A stretch of 64,000 nt of DNA from Brevundimonas alba (GTDB taxonomy: Bacteria; Pseudomonadota; Alphaproteobacteria; Caulobacterales; Caulobacteraceae), in NCBI RefSeq assembly GCF_011927945.1, contig NZ_JAATJM010000001.1, forward strand, positions 319,501 to 383,500, written 5' to 3'. Within the stretch, counting starts at the first letter, position 1. Each line of letters starts with the position of its first letter. This document shows positions 18,228 to 26,679 of this stretch, one piece after another. Made by a program: the position numbers and the translations under genes. The notes beneath the pieces are model-generated. The model was not told where the DNA came from and made no database searches. It saw nothing but the letters and a program-made list of their open reading frames with translations.

Positions 18228-19034
18228 TCACCGGTTCAGATCGTAGACGCCGGTGATGTCGATGCGCACCGTCAGCTGGCCCGCGGCGACAGGCGTATTG
18301 CCGGCGTCCATGGCCATTTCGGCGCGGGCGTACATCATCGGCATCGGCGGCTGGGGCGAATAGCCGCCGCCTTCGGTCAGCGAACGGATGCCGCCCAGTT
18401 GCACGCCGAGGGCCTGCGAATACAGAGCCGCCTTGGCCTGCAGGTTGCGCACCGCGATCTGCCGCGCCTGGTTCTCGGCGGCGGTCGGATCCTTGAGTCC
18501 GAAGCCGATGCCGTCGATCTGGTTGACGCCCGCGGCCACAACGGCGTCGGCAGTCGAGCCGACCTTCGTCAGGTCATTGATGATCACCGTCACCCGATTG
18601 TTGGCCTGATAGCCGCGCAGCCGGGGCGGCTCGTTCTGGACGTAGTCGTACTGGGCCGAGAGGTTCAGGCCCGAGGTCTGGACGTCCCGCTCCTCGATGC
18701 CGGCGCGGCGCAGGGCGGCCATAACCTGATTCATCCGCGTGGCGTTCTGGGCCATGGCCTCGGCCGCGGTCGAGGCCTCGGTGACGACGCCGAAGCTGAT
18801 CGTCGCCATGTCCGGCGCGGCCTTGACCTCGCCATAGGCCGACAGGTTCAGCGCGGGGCGCTCGGTGACGGCCTGGATGGTCAGCGGCGCACCGCCGCCG
18901 GGCTGCGACTGGGCGAAGGCGGCAGGCGCGGCCGCCACGAGGGCGATGGCGGCCATGACGGCGCCGCCCATCAGCAGGATGCGGTTCGAGACGGCCGGCA
19001 GGGCGGTGGCGCGGGCGACGGCGGGGCGGTTCAT
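18228..19034 (-). CDS. SIMPL-domain (DUF541) periplasmic protein
   Basis: 268 aa with an N-terminal signal peptide (ILLMGGAVMAAIALVAAAPAAFAQ). The SIMPL core is recognisable: LNLSAYGEVKAAPDMATISFGV, MNQVMAALRRAGIEERDVQTSGLNLSAQYDY, VTVIINDLTKVGSTADAVVAAGVNQIDGIGFGL, and the end VRIDITGVYDLNR. Family members are periplasmic or outer-membrane associated and mostly uncharacterised. The ATG at 19034 has GGAG nine bases upstream; an in-frame ATG 11 codons earlier is possible. Confidence 0.85.
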   Translation of the reverse strand: MNRPAVARATALPAVSNRILLMGGAVMAAIALVAAAPAAFAQSQPGGGAPLTIQAVTERPALNLSAYGEVKAAPDMATISFGVVTEASTAAEAMAQNATRMNQVMAALRRAGIEERDVQTSGLNLSAQYDYVQNEPPRLRGYQANNRVTVIINDLTKVGSTADAVVAAGVNQIDGIGFGLKDPTAAENQARQIAVRNLQAKAALYSQALGVQLGGIRSLTEGGGYSPQPPMPMMYARAEMAMDAGNTPVAAGQLTVRIDITGVYDLNR

Positions 19035-19246
19035 GTGCGTAGTCTCCGTAAGCGAGGGACGATCCATCCGGCGCCGATCGTGTCGGGCGTCCGTGGCTGA
19101 ACCTTGGCCTTTAATGCCTGAACGGCCGGACAGGCTCCACTGGCAGAAACCGTTCATCGGGGTGAAATCGGCGACAGGTCGGCGTCGGAACCATGGTGCT
19201 TGGCAAGCCGCCGCGCCGCCTGCTAGGCCACCACTGCCGCCACGGA

Positions 19247-19319
19247 GGGCGCGTAGCTCAATGGTTAGAGCCGACCGCTCATAACGGTCTGGTTGGGGGT
19301 TCGAGTCCCTCCGCGCCTA
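19247..19319 (+). tRNA. tRNA with CAT anticodon (Met, or Ile2 if lysidine-modified)
   Basis: 73-nt cloverleaf. Acceptor GGGCGCG pairs with CGCGCCT (first pair G-U). U8 is present, D-stem GCTC/GAGC, anticodon stem GACCG/CGGTC with loop CTCATAA (anticodon CAT), T-stem GGGGG/CCCTC with TTCGAGT, discriminator A. CCA is not encoded (next bases CCG). The CAT anticodon fits elongator Met or Ile(CAU); the first-pair and D-arm features argue against initiator, but Met versus Ile2 cannot be settled by eye. Confidence 0.9.
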
Positions 19320-20010
19320 CCGAGGCCTGACTGCCCCTCACCTTGGGCGCGGTCGCCGCGCATACCGCGAGCGGAACCCCGAGGATCAGGATCAACAGTG
19401 CGGCATTGATCGCCGCTTTGGACGGCGACAGGTGCCCGATTACCGCCATGCCGCAGAGGAAGGCGACGGTGGTGACGGAGAAACACGACAGCCACAGCGC
19501 CAGTTCGCCCCACCGGGTCCGTGGCCGTCCGCGCCAGACAGCATATCGACCGACCAACACATGGGCCGCAAGCAGCAGAGCCGCCGCCGCGATGGAGTTG
19601 ATCAAGGCGTAACGAGCCACCCATTTGATCTCTTGTCCGTCCATCGGCCAGCGCCAGAGGACGTCCGGAATCAGCCTCGCTCCCAAGGCAGCCAGCCACC
19701 ATCCGATCACGGCCGGTATCAGTTTCCGGAGCCCGGCTCGCTCGTGGAACCTTCCCCGGAAGCAGGCCACGCTCAGGGCGGCGAGGAACGCGCCAGCCAG
19801 GGCAAACGGCACAGTCCCCAGGAGTTGGGGCCAGAACGGCTTCAAAACATCCATCGGGTAGTAGTCGAGCTGAGGCGAGCCGACGTAGGGGATGAGGTCG
19901 ATCGCACCGCTGACGCACAGAATGCCCAAGAGCGCCAAGAGTGCGTATGCGCCCTTCCCGATCAGTCTTAGAGCCCGTGGGGGACCAATATCTGTAGCTG
20001 AAGCGTCCAC
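19279..20010 (-). CDS. Multi-spanning membrane protein running into the antisense of a tRNA
   Basis: About 243 aa from a GTG at 20010, with five to six hydrophobic segments (e.g. ALLALLGILCVSGAIDLI, LLGTVPFALAGAFLAALSV, ALLLAAHVLVG, LALWLSCFSVTTVAFLCGM, AALLILILGVPLAVCAA). No family recognised. The last ~13 codons (AEGLEPPTRPL) are the antisense of the tRNA 3' half, a well-known read-through tail, so the natural stop has probably been lost. Base composition looks less GC-rich than neighbours. The start choice is tentative; 26 bases separate it from the beta-helix gene upstream on the same strand. Confidence 0.5.
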   Translation of the reverse strand: MDASATDIGPPRALRLIGKGAYALLALLGILCVSGAIDLIPYVGSPQLDYYPMDVLKPFWPQLLGTVPFALAGAFLAALSVACFRGRFHERAGLRKLIPAVIGWWLAALGARLIPDVLWRWPMDGQEIKWVARYALINSIAAAALLLAAHVLVGRYAVWRGRPRTRWGELALWLSCFSVTTVAFLCGMAVIGHLSPSKAAINAALLILILGVPLAVCAATAPKVRGSQASVGAEGLEPPTRPL

Positions 20011-20036
20011 GTTCGTTTCGCCGTAACGGTCCCAGC

Positions 20037-21518
20037 CTACCGCCGGCCGCCGCGGCTCCAGCGGTCCTCGCCCTGATAGCGCTCGTCCTGGATGTAGCGG
20101 CCGTCGCGGTCGTACCAGCCATCGCCGTTGCGGTAGCGGTCGTAGCCCTCGAGCGAATAGCCGTCGTCCTGGTATTCGAGGCCGAGCAGGCCGTCTTCGT
20201 CCTGCCACCAGTCGCGCGGGTAGGAGCCGAAGGCGCATTCCCAGCCATTTCCCGGACGCCAGACGGGCTCATAGCGGCCCCGATAACGGTCGCGGAACTG
20301 GGGCCGGCAGACGGACTGCGAATAGACCCGGTTGCCGCGCGCCTGAACATTGGCGCGGTCCTCGGCGTAGATAACCTCGCGGACGCCGGAGAAGACGCTG
20401 TTGACCACCACGGCGCTGCCGGAGGCGGCGGCGACGCCGACCGTCGCGGCGCGGACGCGGCTGTCAGCGAGGCGCAGTTCGCCGTTGTAGAGCACCACGC
20501 CCTTGTCGGAGCGGCCGATCCGGCTGTTGCTGATGTCGACCGATGCGCCTTCGATGGCCACGCCCTCGACGTAGCCGACGATGGCCGTGTTCTCGATCTC
20601 GACACGGCCGTAGTCGCGACCGGAGCGGACGACGATGCCGATGGACCGGGGGCCGAAGGCGTTCGGCGCGCCGGTGCCCTTCAGCGTGGTTGAGGCGATG
20701 CGCGAGGTCTGGCCCGCGCCGGGCGTCAGTTCCAGCCCGGACTGAGCCCCGGTGACAACCACCTCCCAAGCGTCCAGCACGGCGCCGTCGGCGACGATAG
20801 CGGGGGCGATGGTCTGGGCGTCGATGACGGTGTCACGAAGGTGCAGGAGACCGCCGTCGGCGTAGATCGCCGCCTCGTCGCCGGCGTGGCGGAAGCCGAC
20901 CCGGTTCATGACGATTTCGGCTCCGTATCCGACCACGCAGGCGGCGTCACCGGCGCGGGGCGAGGCGAAGACCATGTCGCGGATCTCGACGCGGACGCCC
21001 TGGGCCACGGTGATGCAGGGGAGACCGTCGGGGGCCTGCAGCGTCGGATTGCCGGTGCGGGCCCAGTCGCGCGGGTCGAAGCCGCTTTCCCCGATGATCG
21101 TCAGGGGCTTGTCGATGTTCAGCCAGCCGACACAGGCGCCGGCGCGGGCCCGGATGACGAGGGTACCGCCAGGACGCACACGGCGCACGGCGTCCTCGAC
21201 AGCGCCCGTGCCCGGATTGCCGCCGCAGTCGACCAGAACAATTTCCTCGCCGCCGGGGCGGTAGGGGCCCGGCCGCCAGTCAGGGCGGTGGCGACCGTAA
21301 TCGTAGCGCCGGTAGTGCGAGCCGCGGTTGCGGGAGCTGCGCGTGGGGGGATCGAGCAGCAGGCCGAAATTCGGCCGCGTCTGGCTCTCGACCTTGGCGG
21401 CGACCTGGGCGTGGGCGGTCGGCCCCTGAAACAGGGCGGCGCCGGCCACCGTGGCGGCGATCATCGCGACACCGGCCATGGTGGTGCGGAGGCGGCCGAA
21501 GGGGAAACGGATCGTCAT
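20037..21518 (-). CDS. Secreted right-handed beta-helix repeat protein
   Basis: 493 aa with a signal peptide (TMAGVAMIAATVAGAALFQGPTAHAQ). A basic/aromatic linker is followed by ~270 residues of beta-helix repeats of the NosD/pectate-lyase-like type (VEIRDMVFASP, AEIVMNRVGFRHAGDEAAIYADGGLLHLRDTVID, VDISNSRIGRSDKGVVLYNGELRLADSRVRA, AVVVNSVFSGVREVIYAEDRANVQARGN). The tail is unusual: ~95 residues rich in Tyr, Asp, Arg and Trp (WYDRDGRYIQDERYQGEDRW). It sits 15 bases from the Sel1-repeat gene, so the two likely work together at the envelope. The substrate is unknown. Confidence 0.8.
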   Translation of the reverse strand: MTIRFPFGRLRTTMAGVAMIAATVAGAALFQGPTAHAQVAAKVESQTRPNFGLLLDPPTRSSRNRGSHYRRYDYGRHRPDWRPGPYRPGGEEIVLVDCGGNPGTGAVEDAVRRVRPGGTLVIRARAGACVGWLNIDKPLTIIGESGFDPRDWARTGNPTLQAPDGLPCITVAQGVRVEIRDMVFASPRAGDAACVVGYGAEIVMNRVGFRHAGDEAAIYADGGLLHLRDTVIDAQTIAPAIVADGAVLDAWEVVVTGAQSGLELTPGAGQTSRIASTTLKGTGAPNAFGPRSIGIVVRSGRDYGRVEIENTAIVGYVEGVAIEGASVDISNSRIGRSDKGVVLYNGELRLADSRVRAATVGVAAASGSAVVVNSVFSGVREVIYAEDRANVQARGNRVYSQSVCRPQFRDRYRGRYEPVWRPGNGWECAFGSYPRDWWQDEDGLLGLEYQDDGYSLEGYDRYRNGDGWYDRDGRYIQDERYQGEDRWSRGGRR

Positions 21519-21533
21519 TGCTCCACGCCCTCC

Positions 21534-23021
21534 TTAACGGCGCTGCTGAGAACGGGAGACCTGGGCCAGCACGGCCTGCAGGCGGGCGGCGGACGGGCCG
21601 AAGCCGGACAGGGCCGAGTCGATGCGCAGGGCCACGGCCTGGGCCTTGTCCTGGTCGGCCACGCCCGAGACGCCGAGCGCGAAATAGCTCGACATGGCGA
21701 ACTTGGCCTCGGGGCTTCCCTGACGGGCGGCCTCGTCGAACCATTTGAAGGCGCGGGCGTAATCCGGGGGAAGGCCGATGCCCTCGGCGTACATCACAGC
21801 CAGCACCAGCTGGGCTTCGGACGAGCCGTTGACGGCGGCCAGCTGGATGGCGCGGACCCGCTCCAGATAGGAGAGCCGGCTCTCCATCGGATGGCCCAGC
21901 ATGGCTTCAAGCGTCTCGATCTGACGCTTGGACAGATCTTCGGGCCGTGTCGGCGCCGTATCGGTGATGCCGAGGTAGCGGAGAGCCCGTCCCACATGGA
22001 TGAAGGGCAATTCCGTTCCCATCCGGGTCAGGGCGTATTCATAGGCGTCGCCGCGCGGACGGCTCTCGTCCGAGAAGGGCACGCCCGAGGCCGGAGCCTC
22101 ATTGGGATAGAATTCGAACGGAGGGGTCCACTGCCGCGCCTTGGCCTCGACGAACCGGCTGTACTGGTCGCGGCTGGGCGCGGACCGCTCAAAGTCCTTC
22201 ATCAGGACATAGGCGCCGACATCGCCGGTCTGCACCGCCAGGTAGTTGTAGAGGTAGGCGTCGACGTCATTCCGCGGGAACAGGCTGGTCGCGGCCAGAT
22301 AGCCCCGGCGCCGACGGTCACGGTTCTCGGCTCCGCCACCGCTGTTGCGGCCCCAGGCCTCGCGGGCTTCCCGGTTGTCCTCGGGCTCGCCGAACGGGCC
22401 ATAGAGGCCGTCGTGCAGCCGGGCCAGGGTGCGGAAGCCCTCGGCGTCCTGCGTCGACAGGACATAGACCACCCGGTCGCGGACGGCCTCCTGCTCCTCA
22501 CGAGTCATCTGGCCGAGCTGGCGGTCCAGCCGCTGATAGGCCGTGTGCCGTTCGAAGGCGCGGCAGTCGTCATATTTGGACAGCGGGCGCCAGCCGCCGA
22601 AACCGCCTCGGTCGACGCGGTTGATCGGAGCGTAACCCTCGTCATTGGCCAGCGCCATAGCGTACCAGGTGGCGCTCTCGATCGGGTCCTCGATATTCTT
22701 GTCGGTCGCGCGAACGGCGGCGTAGCGCGAGCCAAGCTCCAGCTGGGCGAAGAAATCGCCACGGAAGGCGGCGCGTCGCAGGGCGCGGAGACCCGTCTCC
22801 TGCGCGTTGAATTCGGAGCCGGTCAGGGAGGCCGGACGCGGGCAGGCGTTGGAACTGGCGTCGGCGCGCTGCCAGAAGCGCATGCCGCTGCCGCGGTCGC
22901 CGCAGGACACCATCCCGAAGGCGGTGAGCGCCAGAATACCCGCCAGCGCCGCGATAGCGACAGGGCCGCGCGACCGGTTGAACCGGCCACGATCGGTCTT
23001 GTTCGCCTCGCCCTCGACCAT
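21534..23021 (-). CDS. Membrane-anchored Sel1/TPR-like repeat protein
   Basis: 495 aa from the ATG at 23021, which has a good AGGA site. A basic cytoplasmic N-tail precedes one hydrophobic segment (PVAIAALAGILALTAFGMVS) followed by Cys. The rest is an alpha-helical periplasmic region. Sel1-like units are clearest near the C-terminus (AQLVLAVMYAEGIGLPPDYARAFKWFDEAARQGSPEAKFAMSSYFALG) and near residue ~75 (AQLELGSRYAA). Sel1 repeats mediate protein contacts in envelope and morphogenesis proteins. It is first in a two-gene unit with the beta-helix protein. Confidence 0.78.
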   Translation of the reverse strand: MVEGEANKTDRGRFNRSRGPVAIAALAGILALTAFGMVSCGDRGSGMRFWQRADASSNACPRPASLTGSEFNAQETGLRALRRAAFRGDFFAQLELGSRYAAVRATDKNIEDPIESATWYAMALANDEGYAPINRVDRGGFGGWRPLSKYDDCRAFERHTAYQRLDRQLGQMTREEQEAVRDRVVYVLSTQDAEGFRTLARLHDGLYGPFGEPEDNREAREAWGRNSGGGAENRDRRRRGYLAATSLFPRNDVDAYLYNYLAVQTGDVGAYVLMKDFERSAPSRDQYSRFVEAKARQWTPPFEFYPNEAPASGVPFSDESRPRGDAYEYALTRMGTELPFIHVGRALRYLGITDTAPTRPEDLSKRQIETLEAMLGHPMESRLSYLERVRAIQLAAVNGSSEAQLVLAVMYAEGIGLPPDYARAFKWFDEAARQGSPEAKFAMSSYFALGVSGVADQDKAQAVALRIDSALSGFGPSAARLQAVLAQVSRSQQRR

Positions 23022-23284
23022 GAATTCCTCGCACGACTGGAGCGGGCGACCCCCGGCTCGCCCGTTAAGCTTTGCGTGACCGCGACAGTCCGGTCCAGTT
23101 AACTGTCTGTCAAGGTTAACGCTGGTTTGCGACAAAGCGTTGCCGCACCGCGGCCATTTTGTGACGCTTGTAAAGTTGTCCACCGGAATCAGCGGCTTGG
23201 GATTCCCCTGAGAGGCGAAGAATCGGCCCTCGCCTCTCCGGGGCGGCGCCCCTATATGCCCTCCACAGCCCGGAGCTCCGCCTT

Positions 23285-23779
23285 ATGTCCTACGTCGCTC
23301 GTGACGACCGCCCCGCCGACAAGGCCGCCCGCTATGCCGAGGTCGAGGAGGAAATTCTCGCGGTGCTGGACGGCGAGCCGAACATGACCGCGCGCATGGC
23401 CACCGTCGCCTCGATGCTGGCCGACGCCTTCCCCGTCTTCTTCTGGACCGGTTTCTATGTGGTCGACCCGGACAAGGCCGAAGAGCTTGTGGTGGGACCC
23501 TATCAGGGCACGCTCGGCTGCCTGCGGATCGCCTTCGGCCGCGGCGTCTGCGGCGCCGCCGCGCGGGACCGGAAGACCCAGATCGTTGAAGACGTTCACG
23601 CCTTCCCGGGCCACATCGCCTGCGACAGCCGCTCGGCCAGCGAGATCGTGGTCCCGGTGCTCAACCGTGCCGGTGAACTGATGGCCGTGTTCGACGTCGA
23701 CGCGACCGAGACGGCAGCGTTCGACAGCGTGGACGCTGAGGCGCTGGAGCGGTTGCTGCGCCGGGTGTTCGCGGCCTGA
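23285..23779 (+). CDS. Free methionine-(R)-sulfoxide reductase (fRMsr), GAF domain
   Basis: Thioredoxin-dependent reductase of free Met-R-sulfoxide, cytoplasmic. 164 aa, a single GAF domain. Signature stretches: FFWTGFYVVDPDKAEELVVGP, QGTLGCLRIAFGRGVCGAAA and TQIVEDVHAFPGHIACDS. The three family cysteines are present (C79, C89, C113). It is divergent from the Sel1 gene; the 260-base shared upstream region has two GTTAAC motifs but no full recognised operator. It stands alone rather than in an operon. Confidence 0.93.
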   Translation: MSYVARDDRPADKAARYAEVEEEILAVLDGEPNMTARMATVASMLADAFPVFFWTGFYVVDPDKAEELVVGPYQGTLGCLRIAFGRGVCGAAARDRKTQIVEDVHAFPGHIACDSRSASEIVVPVLNRAGELMAVFDVDATETAAFDSVDAEALERLLRRVFAA

Positions 23780-23952
23780 TCCGCTGCCAGACCTCCCACA
23801 TCGAGGGCGGCAAAGATCGGCGCGGCGCGGACGTATGACGCACCTAGGGTAGCGACCGGCTGTGCGGACCATTACCATGGTCGTCAACCTGATCGATCAC
23901 GGCGGGGACCGCGACTGCGGCCCTCTCCCAGAAAGCTTCCAGAGACATTCGC

Positions 23953-24627
23953 ATGACCCGCACCATCGCCGTCACCGGCGGCCACGGAATCCTTGGGCGC
24001 GCCGTTGTCGAGGCCGCTCTGGCGGACGGCCTGAACGTCGCGGTGATCGATCACGCATCAGGGCTTCATGTGCCTGAGGGCGTTCAGGAGATCGGCGGGG
24101 TCGATCTGACCGATCCGGCGGCGGCGGAAGGGGCCATCGGCAAGGTGGTCGAACGCTTCGGCGGCCTCGACGCCCTGCTCAACGTCGCGGGCGGCTTTGT
24201 CTGGCAGACCACGGACGACGCCGAGCCGGCGTGGGCGAGGATGTTCGCCCTGAACCTGACGACCGCCCTGAACGCCACGCGCGCCGCCCTGCCCCACCTG
24301 AAGCAGTCAACCGAGGGCCGGATCGTCAACGTCGGCGCCAACGCCGCCCTGAAGAGCGCCGCCGGCATGGGCGCCTACGCCGCCTCCAAGTCCGGGGTGC
24401 ACCGCCTGACGGAAAGTTTGGCCGAGGAGCTGAAGTCGACCTCCGTCACGGTCAACGCGGTGCTGCCGTCGATCCTCGACACCGAACAGAACCGCAAGGA
24501 CATGCCGGACGCCGACCCGGCGACTTGGGTTCAGCCGTCAGACCTGGCCCGAGTGATGCTGTTCCTCGCCTCGCCGGAAAGCCGGGCCATCACCGGGGCC
24601 CTGATCCCGGTCACGGGACGGGTCTGA
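23953..24627 (+). CDS. Short-chain dehydrogenase/reductase (SDR)
   Basis: 224 aa NAD(P)-dependent oxidoreductase of unknown substrate. The nucleotide-binding loop reads TGGHGILGRAVV, followed by NVAG, an Asn-containing helix (NVGANAALKS), the catalytic YAASKSG, and VNAVLPSILDTEQN after it. The last residues (ITGALIPVTGRV) end cleanly like complete SDRs. Its TGA overlaps the next gene's ATG by one base (TGATG), so it is translationally coupled to a CoA-ester lyase. Confidence 0.88.
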   Translation: MTRTIAVTGGHGILGRAVVEAALADGLNVAVIDHASGLHVPEGVQEIGGVDLTDPAAAEGAIGKVVERFGGLDALLNVAGGFVWQTTDDAEPAWARMFALNLTTALNATRAALPHLKQSTEGRIVNVGANAALKSAAGMGAYAASKSGVHRLTESLAEELKSTSVTVNAVLPSILDTEQNRKDMPDADPATWVQPSDLARVMLFLASPESRAITGALIPVTGRV

Positions 24628-25484
24628 TGCAGCTGGTCCGCTCGGTCCTCTACCTGCCCGCCAGCAATCCGAGGGCGATCGAGAAGGCGCGCGGACTGAA
24701 CGCCGACGCGGTGATCCTCGATCTTGAGGACGCCGTCGCGCCCGACATGAAGGCCGAAGCGCGGGCGGCGGCGGTCGCGGCGCTGACCGAGGGCGGGTTC
24801 CGGTCGCGGCTTGGCGTACGGGTCAACGGGCTGGACACGGCCTGGGGCGCGGAGGATCTGGCGGCCCTGTCCGACCTGCAGCCGGATTTCGTCGTGGCGC
24901 CGAAGATCGAAAGTCCCGAGGCGGTCCGGGAGGTAGCCGGGCGGCTGCCTGCCGGGGTCGCCGTCTGGATCATGGTGGAGACTCCGCTGTCGGTTCTCCG
25001 CCTCGACCAGATCGCGGGAGCCGGCGCGCCGCTGGAGGCCCTGATGCTGGGCATCAACGACTTCGGCGAACGAATGAACCTGATACTCGGGCAGGACCGC
25101 GAGCCTCTGAAGCCGTGGCTGGCCACCGTGGTCGCCGCCGCGCGGGGGCATGGATTGCTGGCTATCGATGGCGTGGTCAACGCCACCGGGGACATGGACC
25201 GGCTGGAAGCCGAGTGCCGGCAGGGCCGGGCGTTTGGCTTCGACGGCAAGAGCCTGATCCATCCGGACCAGATCGCCGCCGCCAACGCCGCCTTCTCGCC
25301 CTCGGCGGAGGAGGTCGCAAAGGCGCGCGAAGTGGTGGCGGCCTTCGCCACGGCCGACGCCGAAGGCAAGGGCGCGATCCGGGTCGGATATCGAATGGTC
25401 GAGCGCCTGCATCTCGACGCGGCGCACCGCCTGCTGGCGCGCCACGCCGCCGCCTCGACGCCGCCGCCTGACGCGCCTATCTAG
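24627..25484 (+). CDS. CoA-ester lyase of the CitE/HpcH aldolase family
   Basis: 285 aa TIM-barrel C-C lyase, related to citrate lyase beta subunit, malyl-CoA and citramalyl-CoA lyases. Motifs: RSVLYLPASNPRAIEKA, DAVILDLEDAVAPDMK, VRVNGLDT, VVAPKIESPEAV, WIMVETPLSVL (Mg-binding Glu), GINDFGERMN (Asp) and GFDGKSLIHPDQI. The substrate is not decidable from sequence. Coupled to the SDR by one-base overlap, followed by a KAS III gene, so an acyl-CoA pathway is plausible (inference). Confidence 0.88.
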   Translation: MQLVRSVLYLPASNPRAIEKARGLNADAVILDLEDAVAPDMKAEARAAAVAALTEGGFRSRLGVRVNGLDTAWGAEDLAALSDLQPDFVVAPKIESPEAVREVAGRLPAGVAVWIMVETPLSVLRLDQIAGAGAPLEALMLGINDFGERMNLILGQDREPLKPWLATVVAAARGHGLLAIDGVVNATGDMDRLEAECRQGRAFGFDGKSLIHPDQIAAANAAFSPSAEEVAKAREVVAAFATADAEGKGAIRVGYRMVERLHLDAAHRLLARHAAASTPPPDAPI

Positions 25485-25557
25485 TCCGTCCAGAAACAGA
25501 ACCCAGCCGGCGCTCGAGACGCGAGCGGTGGCGCCGGGAGCGACAGGGCCGTCCTGA

Positions 25558-26679
25558 ATGTCCAAAGCCGTCATCGCCGCCACCGGCCTGTTCACGCCGG
25601 AGCAGTCCATCTCCAACGAGGAGCTGGTCGCCGCCTACAACGCCTATGCAGAGCGGTTCAACGCCGAGCATGCGGCGGAGATCGCCGAGGGCGATGTCGC
25701 CGAACTGACGCCGTCGTCGGTCGAGTTCATCGAGAAGGCCTCGGGCATCAAGAGCCGGTTCGTGCTCGACAAGGCGGGGGTGCTGGACCCGGCGAGGATG
25801 GCGCCGAACATCCCGGAGCGTACCAACGACGAACTGTCGATTCTCGCCGAGATGGCGGTGAAGGCGGCGCAGCAGGCCATCGCGGCCTGGGGCAAGCCGG
25901 TCAGCGAGATCGGGGCGGTGCTGTGCGCCGCCTCCAACATGCAGCGGCCCTATCCCGCCATGGCGATCGAGGTGCAGCAGGCGCTCGGCATCGACGGCTT
26001 CGCCTTCGACATGAACGTGGCCTGCTCGTCCGCCACCTTCGGCATCAAGACGGCGGCGGATTTCATCGCCTCGGACTCGGTCAAGGCCGTGCTGATGGTC
26101 AATCCGGAGATCTGCTCGGCCCATCTGAACTTCAAGGATCGGGACAGCCATTTCATCTTCGGCGACGTCGCGACCGCGGTGATCATCGAGTCGGAGGATC
26201 AGGCCGGACCGGGCGGTTGGGACATCCTCGGCACGCGGCTGAAGACGACCTTCTCGAACAACATCCGCAACAATTTCGGCTTCCTCAACAACGCCGCCCC
26301 CGAGGGGATCGGCCAGCCGGACAAGATGTTCGTCCAGCAGGGCCGCAAGGTCTTCAAGGACGTGGTGCCGATGGTCTCGGAGATGATCGTCGATCATGCC
26401 GGCGAGCTGGGCCTCGATCCGACGGCGCTGAAGCGGCTCTGGCTGCACCAGGCCAACATCAACATGAACCAGTTCATCGGCCGAAAGGTGCTGGGCCGCG
26501 AGCCGACGCTGGACGAGAACGTCATCATTCTGGACGACTACGCCAACACCTCCTCCGCCGGATCGATAATCGCCTTCCACCTGCACCACGACGGGTTCGG
26601 GCCCGGCGACGTGGGCCTGATCTGCAGCTTCGGCGCGGGCTATTCAGCAGGCACGGTGTTCGTCCGCAAGCGGGGCTGA
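25558..26679 (+). CDS. Beta-ketoacyl-ACP synthase III-like enzyme (FabH family)
   Basis: 373 aa thiolase-fold condensing enzyme. Catalytic triad visible: Cys156 (NVACSSATFG), His297 (LHQANINMN) and Asn330 (DDYANTSSAGS), with the C-terminal GAGYSAGTVFVRK. It is ~50 residues longer than housekeeping FabH, with an N-terminal insertion (residues ~20-60), so it is likely a paralogue using other acyl starters (inference). It follows the SDR/CoA-lyase pair in the same direction after 73 bases. Its last 40 bases overlap the convergent DUF4166 gene. Confidence 0.9.
   Translation: MSKAVIAATGLFTPEQSISNEELVAAYNAYAERFNAEHAAEIAEGDVAELTPSSVEFIEKASGIKSRFVLDKAGVLDPARMAPNIPERTNDELSILAEMAVKAAQQAIAAWGKPVSEIGAVLCAASNMQRPYPAMAIEVQQALGIDGFAFDMNVACSSATFGIKTAADFIASDSVKAVLMVNPEICSAHLNFKDRDSHFIFGDVATAVIIESEDQAGPGGWDILGTRLKTTFSNNIRNNFGFLNNAAPEGIGQPDKMFVQQGRKVFKDVVPMVSEMIVDHAGELGLDPTALKRLWLHQANINMNQFIGRKVLGREPTLDENVIILDDYANTSSAGSIIAFHLHHDGFGPGDVGLICSFGAGYSAGTVFVRKRG

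Noticed and set aside
23098..23124. Two GTTAAC motifs upstream of the GAF and Sel1 genes as a CtrA site
   Set aside because: The TTAA cores are 13 bases apart, not seven.
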